DNA of 64,000 nt, from the NCBI GenBank assembly GCA_022823145.1, contig JAJDXS010000030.1, positions 1 through 64,000 on the forward strand, written 5' to 3'. Origin of the DNA: Gemmatimonadota bacterium. Lineage in GTDB: Bacteria > Gemmatimonadota > Gemmatimonadetes > Longimicrobiales > Gaopeijiaceae. The translations under genes were made by a program, and so were the position numbers. Of this stretch, positions 18,386 through 28,259 are shown in pieces; the first letter of the stretch is position 1; each line of letters starts with the position of its first letter. The notes under the pieces were generated by a model, which was given only the letters and a program-made list of their open reading frames with translations, was not told the origin of the DNA and did not search any database.

Positions 18386-19783
18386 TCAGTCCTGTTCGCG
18401 GGTGGTGCTCAGTCCGGCCTCTTCGGCGACGATGCCGGCGGCCGTGTGGAGCTGCAGCAGCGCCGCAGCGAACTCGAACCGCTGCTGCACCAGGTCCCTC
18501 TGTGCTTCCGCCTCTTCACGTATCGCCGCCCGCAGATCCTCGATGCCCTTCGTCGCCAGCCGATACTCCTCTTCGACGATGCGGAGCCGCTCGCGGGCTA
18601 CCTCCAGCACCGTTTCCTGAAGGCGGACATTCGCCCATGCGGTCTCCAGATCCACGTACGCCCCGGTTACCTCCTCCTCAAGCTGCAGCTCGGCAGCCCG
18701 GACCTCCTCGCCCGCGTTGCGCAGGTTCACGGAAGCGCTCGCAATCTGCCGCGACGTCTGGAACCGGGTGAAGAGCGGGATCGATACGTTGAGCCCGAAG
18801 GTGGCGTAGAAGTCACCGGTGTCGAGGTCGAACAGTGCGGATCGCTCGGATCCGGAGGCGCCACCGTAGAAGTTGGAGTTCAACGACAGGGAGGGCCAGC
18901 GGGAGGCCCTTGCAGAACCCAGTTCGGACTGCGTCACGGACCTCGCGGCCTCAGCCGCCCCCACGCGAGGGCTTTGCTGTATCGCACGCTGAACAAGTGC
19001 GGCAACATCCAGACCGACGGGATCGAACGGCTGCGGCAACTGTTGATCCACATCCACCAGCCGCAACGAGCGATCGCCTATGGCGCGCCGCAGGGCCAGC
19101 ATCGCCTTCTCTACCTGGCCCCGCGCTTCCCTGACGGCCAGGCGCTGTTGCTCCAGATCGAGGTTGGCGGCGTAAAGATCGGAACGACCGATGCTCGCCA
19201 ATTCGAACCGCTGCTCCGCGACCTGGTAGTCCCGCTCGCGGGAGACCAGAAGCTCCTCTTCCACGGCCAGTCTCGCCTTCTGCCGCTGTGCAACCACGAA
19301 GTGGCCCTGGACCTCCGCAAGCACCGTGTTCAGGTCCCGTTCCGCGCTCAGGCGTTCCACGCGCGCCTGGGCTTGGGCCCGTTGGAAGCCGTGAAAGCGC
19401 TCGCCGCCACGGAAGAGATCCAGGCCAGCGCTCGCGCTGTGACTCGAGTTGGAGGTGGTAATGGTCCGGATCACTTCGTTGTCGATCGGATTCCCGAAGA
19501 AGTCCACCGCCGTGCGTTGCCGACTGAACCTTTGACTAGTGCCATAGCTCACCCGCAGATCTGGCAGGAACGCCCCCCACGCCTCGCGCCGCTGCGGACC
19601 CTCCAGTTCCATCCGGTTCAGCGCCTGGCGGTACTGCGGATTGAACTGCGAGGCCCGCTCCAGCGCCTCCCGCAGCGTCAGGACCGTCACCTCCTGATCC
19701 CCACCCGCCGACTGCGCCGCCACTCCGCCCACACCCGCGATCACAACCAGCCCTAGCGCAACACTCATCGCCGCCGCCCTCAT
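18386..19783 (-). CDS. TolC-family outer-membrane efflux channel of the two-permease system
   Basis: 465 residues, with a signal peptide in the first 25 (MRAAAMSVALGLVVIAGVGG then AAQS). The first OEP repeat opens with VLTLREALERASQFNPQYRQAL, and two long-helix repeats follow, with a proline-containing turn and VNLRNAGEEVRAAELQLEEE near the second repeat. It forms the outer-membrane exit duct. The ATG at 19783 overlaps the adaptor stop by ATGA; an internal ATG at 19768 is possible. Confidence 0.88.
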   Translation of the reverse strand: MRAAAMSVALGLVVIAGVGGVAAQSAGGDQEVTVLTLREALERASQFNPQYRQALNRMELEGPQRREAWGAFLPDLRVSYGTSQRFSRQRTAVDFFGNPIDNEVIRTITTSNSSHSASAGLDLFRGGERFHGFQRAQAQARVERLSAERDLNTVLAEVQGHFVVAQRQKARLAVEEELLVSRERDYQVAEQRFELASIGRSDLYAANLDLEQQRLAVREARGQVEKAMLALRRAIGDRSLRLVDVDQQLPQPFDPVGLDVAALVQRAIQQSPRVGAAEAARSVTQSELGSARASRWPSLSLNSNFYGGASGSERSALFDLDTGDFYATFGLNVSIPLFTRFQTSRQIASASVNLRNAGEEVRAAELQLEEEVTGAYVDLETAWANVRLQETVLEVARERLRIVEEEYRLATKGIEDLRAAIREEAEAQRDLVQQRFEFAAALLQLHTAAGIVAEEAGLSTTREQD

Positions 19784-20961
19784 CGGGTCGGCCTCCCGCC
19801 GGCGGCCATGGGGTCGTCCACAAGTTCGATGGCTGCGTCGTGGGGGAGCATCTGGTGGCCGTCCACCAGCACGATCTCGCCCGGAGCCACCCATTCCACC
19901 TCTCCCTCCAGCAGTTCCACGTAGTAGTCGTTCTCCAACCCCACCGTCACGTAGCGCCACTTCGCCCTCCCGTCCTCCATCACGAAGAGGAAGTCGCGCC
20001 GGTCGTCCGTCTCGCGGATCGCCGTCTTGGGTACCAGGATGCGGTCCGGGAACTGTTGCGCCTCGAGGTCCGCCTCCGCGTACATGCCGGGCTTGATGCG
20101 GCCGTCGGGGTTGGGGATGTGGACCGTGACCCGCGCCGTGTTGAGTTCCGGATCGATCACCGGATTGATGGTCTCGATCCGTCCCGTGAAGGTCTCGCCC
20201 GGGAAGGCCGTGAAGGCGAGCGAAGCCGCGCGGCCCTCGGCCAGGTGCACCACCTCCGTGGCGAGTACCTGCACCAACACCTTCACCGGATCAATGTCCA
20301 CCACCGTAAGGAGTTCGTCCCCTTCCCGCACAAACTGCCCCGCCACCACCCTCAGGTCGGCGACCCTGCCGCCGAAGGGCACGCGGGCCGCGGTCTTCGC
20401 CAGATCCAGCTGGGCCCGGCGCAGGTCGACTTCGGCCTGGTCGAGCCCGGTCTGCGCCCGCGCCAGCATGTCGCGCTGCCTGCGCACCTCGGGGTCCTCG
20501 AGCTCCTCGTCGAAGAGGACGCGCGTCCGGTAGTCGGACTGTGCCTTCCTCAGCGCCGCCTCCATGGTCGCGACCTCGAGGGCGTACTCGGTGGTGTCGA
20601 TCTGCACGACGAGGCGCCCCGCCCCGACCGCCTGGTTCTCCCGCACGCCCACCCCGGAGATGATCCCCGACTTCTGGGCGGTCAGCTTCGCCTCGCGGAA
20701 GGCCTCCGCCCTCCCCCTCGCTCGAACCGAGATCCAGAGCGTGTCCTGAATCGCCACGACTCCGGTAACGGGCTGGGGCAGCTCGGTGCTGAACTGCTCG
20801 CGCACCGACTCGACGACCTCGCCGACCTCTTCCGACACCTCCGCCATCTGATCCTCCTCCTCTTCGGGAGGGGGCCGGAGGCGCCACCAGATGCCGGTGG
20901 CCAGTGCCCCCAGGATGAGGAGGGCGGTCAGGATTCCGAGTGTGGACCGCGATTGCGCCAT
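19780..20961 (-). CDS. Periplasmic adaptor (HlyD/AcrA-like) of the two-permease RND system
   Basis: 393 residues. The N-terminal signal anchor (TLGILTALLILGALATGIWW) is followed by an acidic linker, an alpha-helical hairpin, a lipoyl half-domain (KSGIISGVGVRENQAVGAGR) and beta-barrel domains (PFGGRVADLRVVAGQFVREG). It bridges the RND permeases and the TolC-like channel. The ATG at 20961 was chosen because AAGGAG lies 8 bp upstream. It is the first gene of the pump operon and starts about 150 bp after ispG on the same strand; a TATAGA at about 21090 on the minus strand could be a -10 box, but no matching -35 is seen. Confidence 0.9.
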   Translation of the reverse strand: MAQSRSTLGILTALLILGALATGIWWRLRPPPEEEEDQMAEVSEEVGEVVESVREQFSTELPQPVTGVVAIQDTLWISVRARGRAEAFREAKLTAQKSGIISGVGVRENQAVGAGRLVVQIDTTEYALEVATMEAALRKAQSDYRTRVLFDEELEDPEVRRQRDMLARAQTGLDQAEVDLRRAQLDLAKTAARVPFGGRVADLRVVAGQFVREGDELLTVVDIDPVKVLVQVLATEVVHLAEGRAASLAFTAFPGETFTGRIETINPVIDPELNTARVTVHIPNPDGRIKPGMYAEADLEAQQFPDRILVPKTAIRETDDRRDFLFVMEDGRAKWRYVTVGLENDYYVELLEGEVEWVAPGEIVLVDGHQMLPHDAAIELVDDPMAAGGRPTR

Positions 20962-21111
20962 CCGTGCAACTCCTTGGTGGGTAAATGTCTCGCTGCTCGC
21001 CCCGCACCCCCCGGCCCGGTACTTCGACACCCTGCGGGCAATCGGAGGTTGCCATTCCAGCGAGCGTTTCGGCGTTGGTCCCCTATCTATACCGAACGGG
21101 TGTCCCGGCCG

Positions 21112-22341
21112 TTACGCGCGATCGCTTCCGTGCGACCGTGGCGTGCCGTACCGGCGCTCGACGTACTCGCCAAGTATCTCCTTGAACTCCTCGACGACGC
21201 GATCTCCCTTGAGGGTGCGCAGGTGCGCGCCGTCGACGTACACCGGCGCCTTGGGCTCCTCGAAGGTGCCCGGCAGCGAGATCCCCAGGTCCGCGTGCTT
21301 GGACTCGCCCGGGCCGTTCACCACGCACCCCATGACCGCCACCTTCAGCTCCTCCACCCCGGGGTAGCGCCGCCGCCACTCGGGCATGCGCTCGCGGATG
21401 TGCCCCTGGATGTCTTCGGTCATCTCCTGGAAGAAGGTGCTGGTCGTCCGGCCGCAACCCGGGCACGCGGTCACCTGCGGCTCGAAGCTGCGGATCTCGA
21501 GCGACTGGAGAATCTGCTGCGCGATCTGCACCTCCTCGGTGCGGTCACCTCCGGGGCGCGGCGTAAGCGACACGCGTATGGTGTCGCCGATCCCGTCGAG
21601 CAGCAGCGGCGCGAGAGCCACCGATGTGGCCACGATCCCCTTCGAGCCCATGCCCGCCTCGGTGAGCCCCAGATGCAGCGGATACTCCGTGAGCGGCGCC
21701 AGCTGCCGGTACACCTGGATCAGTTCGCGCACCCCCGACACCTTGGCGCTCAGCACGATCCGGTCGGCGCCCAGCCCGGTCTCCTCGGCCAGCTCCGCCG
21801 AACGCGTCGCGCTCTCGACAATGCAGTCGCGCAGCACCTCGCCCGCGTCCTTCGGTTTCTCCCGCCGTCCGTTCTCATCCATCATCTGTGTGAGGAGGCG
21901 CTGGTCGAGCGACCCCCAGTTCACGCCGATGCGCACCGCCTTCCCGTTGTCGATCGCGATCCGCACGATCGCCTGGAAGTTCACGTCGCGGCGGCTCGTC
22001 CCCACGTTGCCCGGGTTGATCCGGTACTTGTCCAGCAGCGCCGCCGCGCGCGGGAAGTCGCGCAGCAGGATGTGGCCGTTGTAGTGGAAATCGCCGACGA
22101 TCGGCACCGCACAGCCCAGGTCGGCGAGGCGCTCGAAGAGCTCCGGCACCGCCGCTGCTGCGTGCTTGTTGTTGACCGTCACGCGCACGATCTCGCTGCC
22201 GGCGTCCGCCAGCGCCTTGACCTGCGCAGCGGTGGCCGCCGCGTCCGCCGTGTCGGTGTTCGTCATCGACTGCACGACGACCGGGTTGCCCCCGCCGACC
22301 TTCACGCCTCCGACCTGTACCTCGATGGACCTTCTGGACAC
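21112..22341 (-). CDS. ispG: 4-hydroxy-3-methylbut-2-enyl diphosphate synthase
   Basis: 409 residues, [4Fe-4S] enzyme of the MEP isoprenoid pathway converting MEcPP to HMBPP. The N-terminal TIM barrel opens with [19 protein letters not shown]. The C-terminal cluster domain has CPGCG (Cys293, Cys296) and GCVVNGPGE (Cys339), the expected ligands. Length suits the compact bacterial form. The start is GTG 22341, with GGAGG upstream; the open frame further upstream is not protein-like. It is divergent from the S9 peptidase with about 157 bp between starts. The downstream pump operon may be partly co-transcribed. Confidence 0.95.
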   Translation of the reverse strand: MSRRSIEVQVGGVKVGGGNPVVVQSMTNTDTADAAATAAQVKALADAGSEIVRVTVNNKHAAAAVPELFERLADLGCAVPIVGDFHYNGHILLRDFPRAAALLDKYRINPGNVGTSRRDVNFQAIVRIAIDNGKAVRIGVNWGSLDQRLLTQMMDENGRREKPKDAGEVLRDCIVESATRSAELAEETGLGADRIVLSAKVSGVRELIQVYRQLAPLTEYPLHLGLTEAGMGSKGIVATSVALAPLLLDGIGDTIRVSLTPRPGGDRTEEVQIAQQILQSLEIRSFEPQVTACPGCGRTTSTFFQEMTEDIQGHIRERMPEWRRRYPGVEELKVAVMGCVVNGPGESKHADLGISLPGTFEEPKAPVYVDGAHLRTLKGDRVVEEFKEILGEYVERRYGTPRSHGSDRA

Positions 22342-22498
22342 GAGTCCTCCGTTCCGGTGCCCAACAACGCGACCGCACAATCGCACGCCCCAAACATACA
22401 AGGAGTGCAGTCGCGCAACCGTCATCGAAACATCATACTGTTCGGGTGCCGCCGCTCGCGCGCCCGCGGGCCGATTCCCACAACGCACGGTGAAGATC

Positions 22499-25324
22499 AT
22501 GAAGAAGGTCCTGTCGATCGCTCCTCTCCTCGCCCTCGCGGCGTCGCTGGCCACAACGGTCGCGCACGCCCAGCAGAAGCCCACCCTCACCCCCGACGAC
22601 TACGACCAGTGGGAGCGGCTGGGCAACGCCGTCCTCTCCCCCGACGGGCGCTGGCTGGCGGCCGCCGTCTCGCGTGTCAACGACGAGAACGAGCTGCGCA
22701 TACACGCGACCGATTCGGACTCGGTGGTGGTCGTCGCCTACGCGACCCGGCCGGCATTCAGCGACGACAGCCGCTGGCTCGCCTACGCCATCGGGGTCTC
22801 GCCCGACGAGCGCGAGCGGGCGCAGGAGTCCAGGCAACCGGTCCGCAACTCTCTGGGCCTCCTGAACCTCGCCACCGGCGAGCAGGAGACGATCGACGAA
22901 GTCGAGTCCTTCTCGTTCTCCGAGGACGGCCGCTACCTGGTGTTCCGCCGCTACAAGCCCGAGGACAAGGAGAGCAGCGGCGTGGACGCCGTCGTGCGCG
23001 AACTCGCCACCGGGTCCTCTCTCAGCTTCGGCAACATCTCCGCGCTGTCCTGGCAGGACGAGGGGCACCTGCTGGCCATGACCATCGACGCCGACGACCG
23101 GATCGGCAACGGCGTCAAGCTCTACGACCCCGCGACCGGCCGCCTGCGCTCGCTGGACACCGACGACGCGACCTACCGCGCGCTCTCCTGGCGCGACGAA
23201 TCCGCCGACCTGGCCGTCCTCAAGACCTTCACCGACGAAGCTCACGAGGATACCGCGCATGTGGCGCTGGCGTGGCGCGATCTCGACGCCGACGCCCCGC
23301 AGGCCTTCGTCCTGGACCCGCGTGAGGGGCCGGCGCTGCCCGAAATGACGCGCGTCGTCGAGCACCGCACGCCGTCGTGGTCGGAAGACGGAGCGATCGT
23401 GTTCCTGGGCATCCAGGACCGCATTCCCGTGGACGAGCCTTTGGTAGAGGAGGAGGAAGAGGGCGACGAAGCGGGCGACGGCGAGGATGGCGAAGCCGAC
23501 GGCGAGGGCGGACGCCGCGGTGGCGGAGGGGAGGACGACGAGGATGTGCCCGGTGTGGAGATCTGGCATTCCCGCGACGTGGACCCGGTGCCGCAGCAGC
23601 GGGTGCGTGAGCGCCAATTGCGGCAGGTGAACCACATCGGCGCGTGGAACCTCGACCGGGACGACTTCCTCCAGCTCGGCGGCGACCACGCCGACCGCGC
23701 CACGATCGTGGAGGGCGGCGCCCACCTCATCGCACGCGACGAGACCCCCTACGACGTCGAGGCCATGTTCCGCCAGCAGTTCTACGACATCTACTCGGTG
23801 GACGCTACGACCGCGCAGCGCAGCCTGGTGCGCGAACGGGTGACCCAGGACTTCGGCGGCAGCCCCGGGGGGCGCTACGTCATCTGGTTCGAGGGCGAGG
23901 ACTACTGGACGCACGACCTGAACAGCGGCGAGACACGCAACATCACCGGCGAGCTGGGCGGCACGTTCGTCAACCTCGACGTCACCCCGACGCGCGAGCA
24001 GATGCCCTCGTTCGGCGTCGCCGGCTGGACGGAGGACGACGAGGCCGTGCTGATCAACGATCGCTGGGACGTCTGGGAGGTCGACGCCGACGGCTCCGGC
24101 GGCCGGCGCCTCACCGCCGGCGCGGAGGATGACGTGCGCTACCGGATCGTGCGGACCGACCGGGAAGCGGACTCCTTCGACTCTGATGAACCGCTCTACT
24201 ATTCCACCTACGGCGAATGGACGAAGGAGGCCGGATTCTCACGGGCCCGCCCGGGCGACACCCCCGAGGCCCTCGGCTGGGACGACGCCGCCTACGGCTC
24301 CTTCTTCGCCGGACTGACGAAGGCCGAAGACGCGGACGTCTACACCTTCCGCCGCGAGCGCTTCGACGACTCGCCCGACTTCTACGTCGCCGGCGCCGAG
24401 CTCTCGGACGCCAGGCAGGTCACCCGCACCAACCCCTTCCAGGACGACTACGCCTGGGGGCGGACGCAGCTCATCGACTACGAGAACGAGTGGGGGCGGC
24501 CGCTGCAGGGCGCCCTGATCTACCCCGCCGACTACGAGCCGGGGCAGCTCTACCCGATGATCGTGTACCACTACGAGCTGCTGTCACAGAGCCTCCACCG
24601 CTACGTCGTCCCCGACGCCACCAACTACTACAACGTCCAGGCCTGGAGCCAGGACGGCTACTTCGTCCTGCAGCCCGACATCGTCTACCGCGACCGGCGC
24701 CCGGGGCAGTCCAACGTCGAGACGCTTCGTCCGGCCGTTGCGGCGGCGCTCGAAACCGGCATGATCGACCCGGAGCGCGTCGGCCTGATCGGCCACTCAT
24801 GGGGCGGCTACCAGACCACCTTCTTCGTCACCCAGGACGACCTCTTCGCCAGCGCAGTCGCGGGCGCCCCGCTCACCAACCTGATGAGCATGTACCTCTC
24901 GTTCTACTGGAACAGCGGCGGCACCGACGCGCGCATCTTCGAAATCAGCCAGGGCCGCATGCAGGTCCCGTGGTGGGAGGACTACGATTCGTACCACGCC
25001 AACTCCCCCCTGCACCACATCCAGAACATGAACACGCCACTGCTGATGATGTTCGGCGACAACGACGGCGCGGTCGAGTTCAACCAGGGCGTCGAGTTCT
25101 ACAACGCCGCGCGCCGGATCGGGAAGGAGATGGTCCTGCTGGTCTACGAAGGCGAGAACCACGGACTCCGGGAGGAAGCCAACCAGCGCGACTACCGCGA
25201 CCGCATCATGCAGTGGTTCGCCCACTACCTGAAGGGAGAGCCGGCGCCGGACTGGATCACGAAAGGACTGCCTTACATCGAACAGCAGGACGGGCTGAAG
25301 AAGAGGAGGAGGCCGATCAGCTGA
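22499..25324 (+). CDS. Secreted S9-family (prolyl oligopeptidase-like) peptidase
   Basis: 941 residues. The signal peptide is [18 protein letters not shown] with cleavage near AHA-QQ. A long beta-propeller region (about 30-670) is interrupted by an acidic low-complexity insert at about 318-360 (runs of E, D and G), unusual for the family. The alpha/beta-hydrolase domain follows, with catalytic Ser in GHSWGG (about 765-770), Asp in GDNDGA (about 853) and His in ENHGL (about 885). It probably cleaves oligopeptides in the periplasm. The ATG at 22499 was chosen as the start of the signal peptide. It is monocistronic and faces the convergent nitrilase gene. Confidence 0.9.
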   Translation: MKKVLSIAPLLALAASLATTVAHAQQKPTLTPDDYDQWERLGNAVLSPDGRWLAAAVSRVNDENELRIHATDSDSVVVVAYATRPAFSDDSRWLAYAIGVSPDERERAQESRQPVRNSLGLLNLATGEQETIDEVESFSFSEDGRYLVFRRYKPEDKESSGVDAVVRELATGSSLSFGNISALSWQDEGHLLAMTIDADDRIGNGVKLYDPATGRLRSLDTDDATYRALSWRDESADLAVLKTFTDEAHEDTAHVALAWRDLDADAPQAFVLDPREGPALPEMTRVVEHRTPSWSEDGAIVFLGIQDRIPVDEPLVEEEEEGDEAGDGEDGEADGEGGRRGGGGEDDEDVPGVEIWHSRDVDPVPQQRVRERQLRQVNHIGAWNLDRDDFLQLGGDHADRATIVEGGAHLIARDETPYDVEAMFRQQFYDIYSVDATTAQRSLVRERVTQDFGGSPGGRYVIWFEGEDYWTHDLNSGETRNITGELGGTFVNLDVTPTREQMPSFGVAGWTEDDEAVLINDRWDVWEVDADGSGGRRLTAGAEDDVRYRIVRTDREADSFDSDEPLYYSTYGEWTKEAGFSRARPGDTPEALGWDDAAYGSFFAGLTKAEDADVYTFRRERFDDSPDFYVAGAELSDARQVTRTNPFQDDYAWGRTQLIDYENEWGRPLQGALIYPADYEPGQLYPMIVYHYELLSQSLHRYVVPDATNYYNVQAWSQDGYFVLQPDIVYRDRRPGQSNVETLRPAVAAALETGMIDPERVGLIGHSWGGYQTTFFVTQDDLFASAVAGAPLTNLMSMYLSFYWNSGGTDARIFEISQGRMQVPWWEDYDSYHANSPLHHIQNMNTPLLMMFGDNDGAVEFNQGVEFYNAARRIGKEMVLLVYEGENHGLREEANQRDYRDRIMQWFAHYLKGEPAPDWITKGLPYIEQQDGLKKRRRPIS

Positions 25325-25422
25325 GGGGGGCGGGCAGCGCGTCGGCGGGGGCCCACGGCGGGGCGCCTGCGGGATGGTCAGCCCTTGCTCGCGGTGCGCG
25401 CACAGCCACATGGACACCAACC

Positions 25423-25444
25423 AATGTAAACGCGAGTTTACATT
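25423..25444. repeat. AT-rich perfect palindrome between convergent genes
   Basis: AATGTAAAC (25423-25431) and GTTTACATT (25436-25444) are perfect inverted copies around GCGA. The block stands out as AT-rich in GC-rich DNA. On the plus strand it is followed by TT, so a weak hairpin terminator for the S9 gene is possible; an operator or insertion relic is the alternative. Confidence 0.7.
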
Positions 25445-25464
25445 TTGACATGTGCGGTTGACAT
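25445..25464. repeat. Direct repeat TTGACAT, 13-bp period
   Basis: TTGACAT occurs at 25445-25451 and again at 25458-25464, separated by GTGCGG and directly abutting the palindrome. Both copies resemble a -35 hexamer on the plus strand, but the only gene beyond them there is the antisense 3' end of the nitrilase gene. Confidence 0.6.
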
Positions 25465-25466
25465 AT

Positions 25467-26315
25467 TCAGCTCCGTGCCCGCCGCCACGCATCCTCGTAG
25501 ACGTCGGGACGCACGTCCAGGTAACCGGGGTATTCTTCCCGCGCGGCCTCCAGCGCCGCCGGTTTCAGAGTGACCGCTGCAACCGGGTCGGTGGTCTCCA
25601 GGAGGACGTCGCCGGATGGCCCGATCGCGATGGACGGGCCGCCGATCACGCCGCCCGACCCCGCCCCGGGCCGATTGACCGAGATGACGTAGGCACAGCT
25701 GGTGACCGCGTTCGCGCACAGGACCATCCGCCAGCGCGAGTACGTCTCCGGCGGCGTCGCGCGCGGGGCCAGGATCGCCTCCGCGCCCATCGCGGCGAGC
25801 GCGTTGCAACCCTGCGGCCGGTTCACGTCCGAGCAGATCTGGACGCCGATGCCCCAGCCGGCGAGCCGCGCGGGGGTGTGCAGGTGGCCGCCGGGTTCGT
25901 AGTGGTGCGCCTCCCAGTAGCCCTCCTCGTCGGGGAGGTGGACCTTGCGGTAGCGCAGCCGCAGGTCGCCGTCGGAGCCGAAGAGGAGGGCGGTGTTGTG
26001 GCGGCGTCCCGTGGCCGGATCGCGGACGATCGCACCGCCGAGGACGGCAAGGCCGGTTTCGCGAGCGGCCTCCGCGAGCGCACGGTGGCGGGGGCCGTGC
26101 GGCTCCTCGGCGTCGGCGTGGGACGGTTGCCGGGTCAGGGGGGCCCACGCGTTGAGCGGCAGTTCGGGCAGGACCGCGAGTCGGGCGCCCAGTTCCCTGG
26201 CTGTTCGGAGGCGCTCCTGTAGGAGGGAGAGGGCGTCCGCGGCCGGAAAGGCGTCCGTGACGAGCGCGACGGTGAGGCGATCCGACGGCATCGGGAGGAC
26301 GGGCAGCCGCGTCAC
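25467..26315 (-). CDS. Carbon-nitrogen hydrolase (nitrilase superfamily)
   Basis: 282 residues with the complete Glu-Lys-Cys triad: Glu51 (LPELPLNAW), Lys124 ([14 protein letters not shown]) and Cys161 ([11 protein letters not shown]). This identifies an amidase, carbamoylase or nitrilase of the branch that includes N-carbamoylputrescine amidase-like enzymes. Substrate not predictable. It is cytosolic, with no signal peptide. It starts with GTG overlapping the macro-domain stop by 4 nt (GTGA), so the two genes are translationally coupled. An alternative start is the internal Met9. Confidence 0.87.
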   Translation of the reverse strand: MTRLPVLPMPSDRLTVALVTDAFPAADALSLLQERLRTARELGARLAVLPELPLNAWAPLTRQPSHADAEEPHGPRHRALAEAARETGLAVLGGAIVRDPATGRRHNTALLFGSDGDLRLRYRKVHLPDEEGYWEAHHYEPGGHLHTPARLAGWGIGVQICSDVNRPQGCNALAAMGAEAILAPRATPPETYSRWRMVLCANAVTSCAYVISVNRPGAGSGGVIGGPSIAIGPSGDVLLETTDPVAAVTLKPAALEAAREEYPGYLDVRPDVYEDAWRRARS

Positions 26316-26839
26316 CCGGCTGACAGGCCACGCATGGCCGCCCGGTGCAGTTCGGCGGAAGACTCGGCGAAGCAGCAGAACACGACCTGCGCGATTGCCT
26401 GGTCGGCCTCGAGAAACGCGGCCACCGTGCGGACCGCGATCCCGGCCGCGCGCTCTGCCGGGAAGGCGTAGACCCCGGTCGAGATCGCCGGGAACGCTAC
26501 AGTCGCGACGCCGTTCTCGACCGCGACCTCGAGGCTGCGGCGGTAGCAGCTCGCGAGCAGGCGGTCCTTGTCCGCACCACCACTCCCCCAGACCGGACCC
26601 ACCGTGTGAATGACATGCCTCGCGGGCAGCCGGTAGCCTCCCGTGATCTTCGCATCACCGGTCTCGCATCCACCCAGCGTGCGACACTCGCGAAGCAGAT
26701 CCGGCCCCGCGGCGCGGTGGATGGCGCCGTCGACCCCGCCGCCGCCCAGCAGCGCGTTGTTCGCCGCGTTGACGATGGCGTCGACCTCCAGAGCTGTGAT
26801 ATCGCCCGTGGCGACGGTCATCCTGTCGCGAACGCCCAC
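26312..26839 (-). CDS. Macro-domain protein (ADP-ribose / O-acetyl-ADP-ribose hydrolase type)
   Basis: 175 residues, a single macro domain. It has the ADP-ribose-binding start [17 protein letters not shown], the glycine-rich loop [16 protein letters not shown], and the phosphate-binding [12 protein letters not shown] near residue 120. This arrangement is typical of YmdB/MacroD-type deacetylases that remove ADP-ribose from proteins or cleave O-acetyl-ADP-ribose. The start is GTG 26839, because AAGGAG lies 8 nt upstream; ATG 26821 is an alternative. Coupled to the nitrilase by a GTGA overlap and divergent from the MscS gene. Confidence 0.9.
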   Translation of the reverse strand: MGVRDRMTVATGDITALEVDAIVNAANNALLGGGGVDGAIHRAAGPDLLRECRTLGGCETGDAKITGGYRLPARHVIHTVGPVWGSGGADKDRLLASCYRRSLEVAVENGVATVAFPAISTGVYAFPAERAAGIAVRTVAAFLEADQAIAQVVFCCFAESSAELHRAAMRGLSAG

Positions 26840-26887
26840 GGCTGATTCTCCTTCGAAGACCCGATAGTCTGTGTAGCTCCGCACCCG

Positions 26888-26893
26888 TATACT
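26888..26893 (+). promoter_or_regulatory. Likely -10 box (TATACT) of the MscS/STAND-like operon
   Basis: TATACT lies 44 bp before the MscS start in the short divergent region. The matching -35 (about TAGTCT) is weak, which fits an activator-dependent or extended promoter. Seen by eye only. Confidence 0.35.
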
Positions 26894-26936
26894 CTATGCC
26901 CTGCATCGCCGACGCCGAAACGGGAGAACCCCTGGC

Positions 26937-28259
26937 ATGGACCCGCTGGACGACATGCGCGCGAGCCGCCGGATGGCGGTACGGAGACCGGCGTTTGCTC
27001 CGGCGCGGTGGGTGGGGTGGCTGCCGGTGGTGTGGGGGCTGGTGGTCGCGGGAGGCTGTGTCGAACGCCAGCCACCGGAAATCGAGGGAGACGCGGTTGT
27101 TGCGGCGCCGGCCGAGGAGGCCCCCTCACCCGGCACCGCAGCCGAAACCGGGCCTGCACCATCTCCCGGTCCCGAGTCCAGTACACCGCCGGATGGTGAG
27201 GAAGGGCCGCCGGAAGGCACCGCGCCGCCCTCTCCTCCCCCACCACAGCAGGCCGCCGGGGCCCAGAACCCGCCCCAGGCCACGATCGACTCGCTCGCGG
27301 CGGCGCTGCGCGACATCACGCAGGCGCAGCAGCTGATCCTTTCGCGGCTGGACTCGATCGAAGAAGGAGTCGCGGCGGCTCCGGGCGAGGCCGCCGACAC
27401 CGCCACTGGCGTCGCCACACTCGAGGAGGCCACCGACGACGTGCGCAACCTCGGGGTGAAGATCTTCTGGGCACTCGTGATCCTGCTGATCTTCCACGTG
27501 CTGATCCGGGTGATCATCTGGGTGCTGGAGACGCTGTCCGAGCGGAGCGTGACGCGGCGGCTGACCTTCAAGTGGCTGATCCCGATCACACGCATGCTGC
27601 TGTGGGCGATTGCGACGTACCTGATCGTGCTGAACGTCTTTCGGGTCGACGCGCAGGGGCTGCTGGCGGCGAGCGCGGCGCTGGGGGTCGCGGTCGGCAT
27701 CGCGGCGCAGGACCTGCTCAAGAACGTGCTCGGCGGGCTTATCGTGGTCTTCGACCAGCCGTTCCAGGTGGGCGACAAGATCCGCGTCGGCCGGAGCTAC
27801 GGCGAGGTCGTCTCGATCGGCCTGCGGTCGACGCGGGTGGTCACCGCCGACGACGATCTGGTGACGATCCCGAACTCGCAGGTGGTCGGCGAACAGGTCG
27901 CGAACTCAAATGCGGGGCAATTGAACTGCCAGGTGCTGACCGACCTGTACCTTCCGGGGAGGGTCGACGAGCGCAAGGCGAAGGCGATCGCCTTCGAGGC
28001 GGCCGTGACTTCGCGCTACGTCTTCCTGAACAAGCCGATCGTGGTGCTCGTCCAGGACGACTTCCGCACGACGTTCGTGACGCGGATCAGGGTCCGGGCC
28101 TACGTGCTCGATCCGCGCTTCGAGTTCGTCTTCCAGAGTGACGTGACGGAGCGGGCGCGGGAGGGCTTCCGCGCGGCGGGACTGACGCCCGATCGAGACT
28201 GGTATCCGGCGGTCGATCCGGAGGGGTTGGCGCGGGCGACGGAGGTGGGAGACCAGTGA
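26937..28259 (+). CDS. MscS-family mechanosensitive channel with N-terminal lipobox and Pro-rich linker
   Basis: 440 residues. A basic N-terminus and hydrophobic run end in VVAGGC (Cys41), which looks like a lipoprotein signal. Residues 42-112 are a Pro/Glu-rich linker and 113-170 a helical segment. TM1 (about 176-198) and TM2 (212-234) follow. The pore helix TM3 (AASAALGVAVGIAAQDLLKNVLGG, about 244-267) runs into VVFDQPFQVGDKIRVG, the MscS beta domain (GEVVSIGLRSTRVV, VTIPNSQVV) and an alpha/beta C-terminal domain. It would gate on membrane tension. GGGAG precedes the start. The stop overlaps the start of the next gene (GTGA), so the two are translationally coupled. Confidence 0.88.
   Translation: MDPLDDMRASRRMAVRRPAFAPARWVGWLPVVWGLVVAGGCVERQPPEIEGDAVVAAPAEEAPSPGTAAETGPAPSPGPESSTPPDGEEGPPEGTAPPSPPPPQQAAGAQNPPQATIDSLAAALRDITQAQQLILSRLDSIEEGVAAAPGEAADTATGVATLEEATDDVRNLGVKIFWALVILLIFHVLIRVIIWVLETLSERSVTRRLTFKWLIPITRMLLWAIATYLIVLNVFRVDAQGLLAASAALGVAVGIAAQDLLKNVLGGLIVVFDQPFQVGDKIRVGRSYGEVVSIGLRSTRVVTADDDLVTIPNSQVVGEQVANSNAGQLNCQVLTDLYLPGRVDERKAKAIAFEAAVTSRYVFLNKPIVVLVQDDFRTTFVTRIRVRAYVLDPRFEFVFQSDVTERAREGFRAAGLTPDRDWYPAVDPEGLARATEVGDQ

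Noticed and set aside
19840..23325. An 1161-codon plus-strand frame across adaptor, ispG and the S9 gene
   Set aside because: It runs antisense to two clear genes and out of frame with a third, and contains no recognisable motif.
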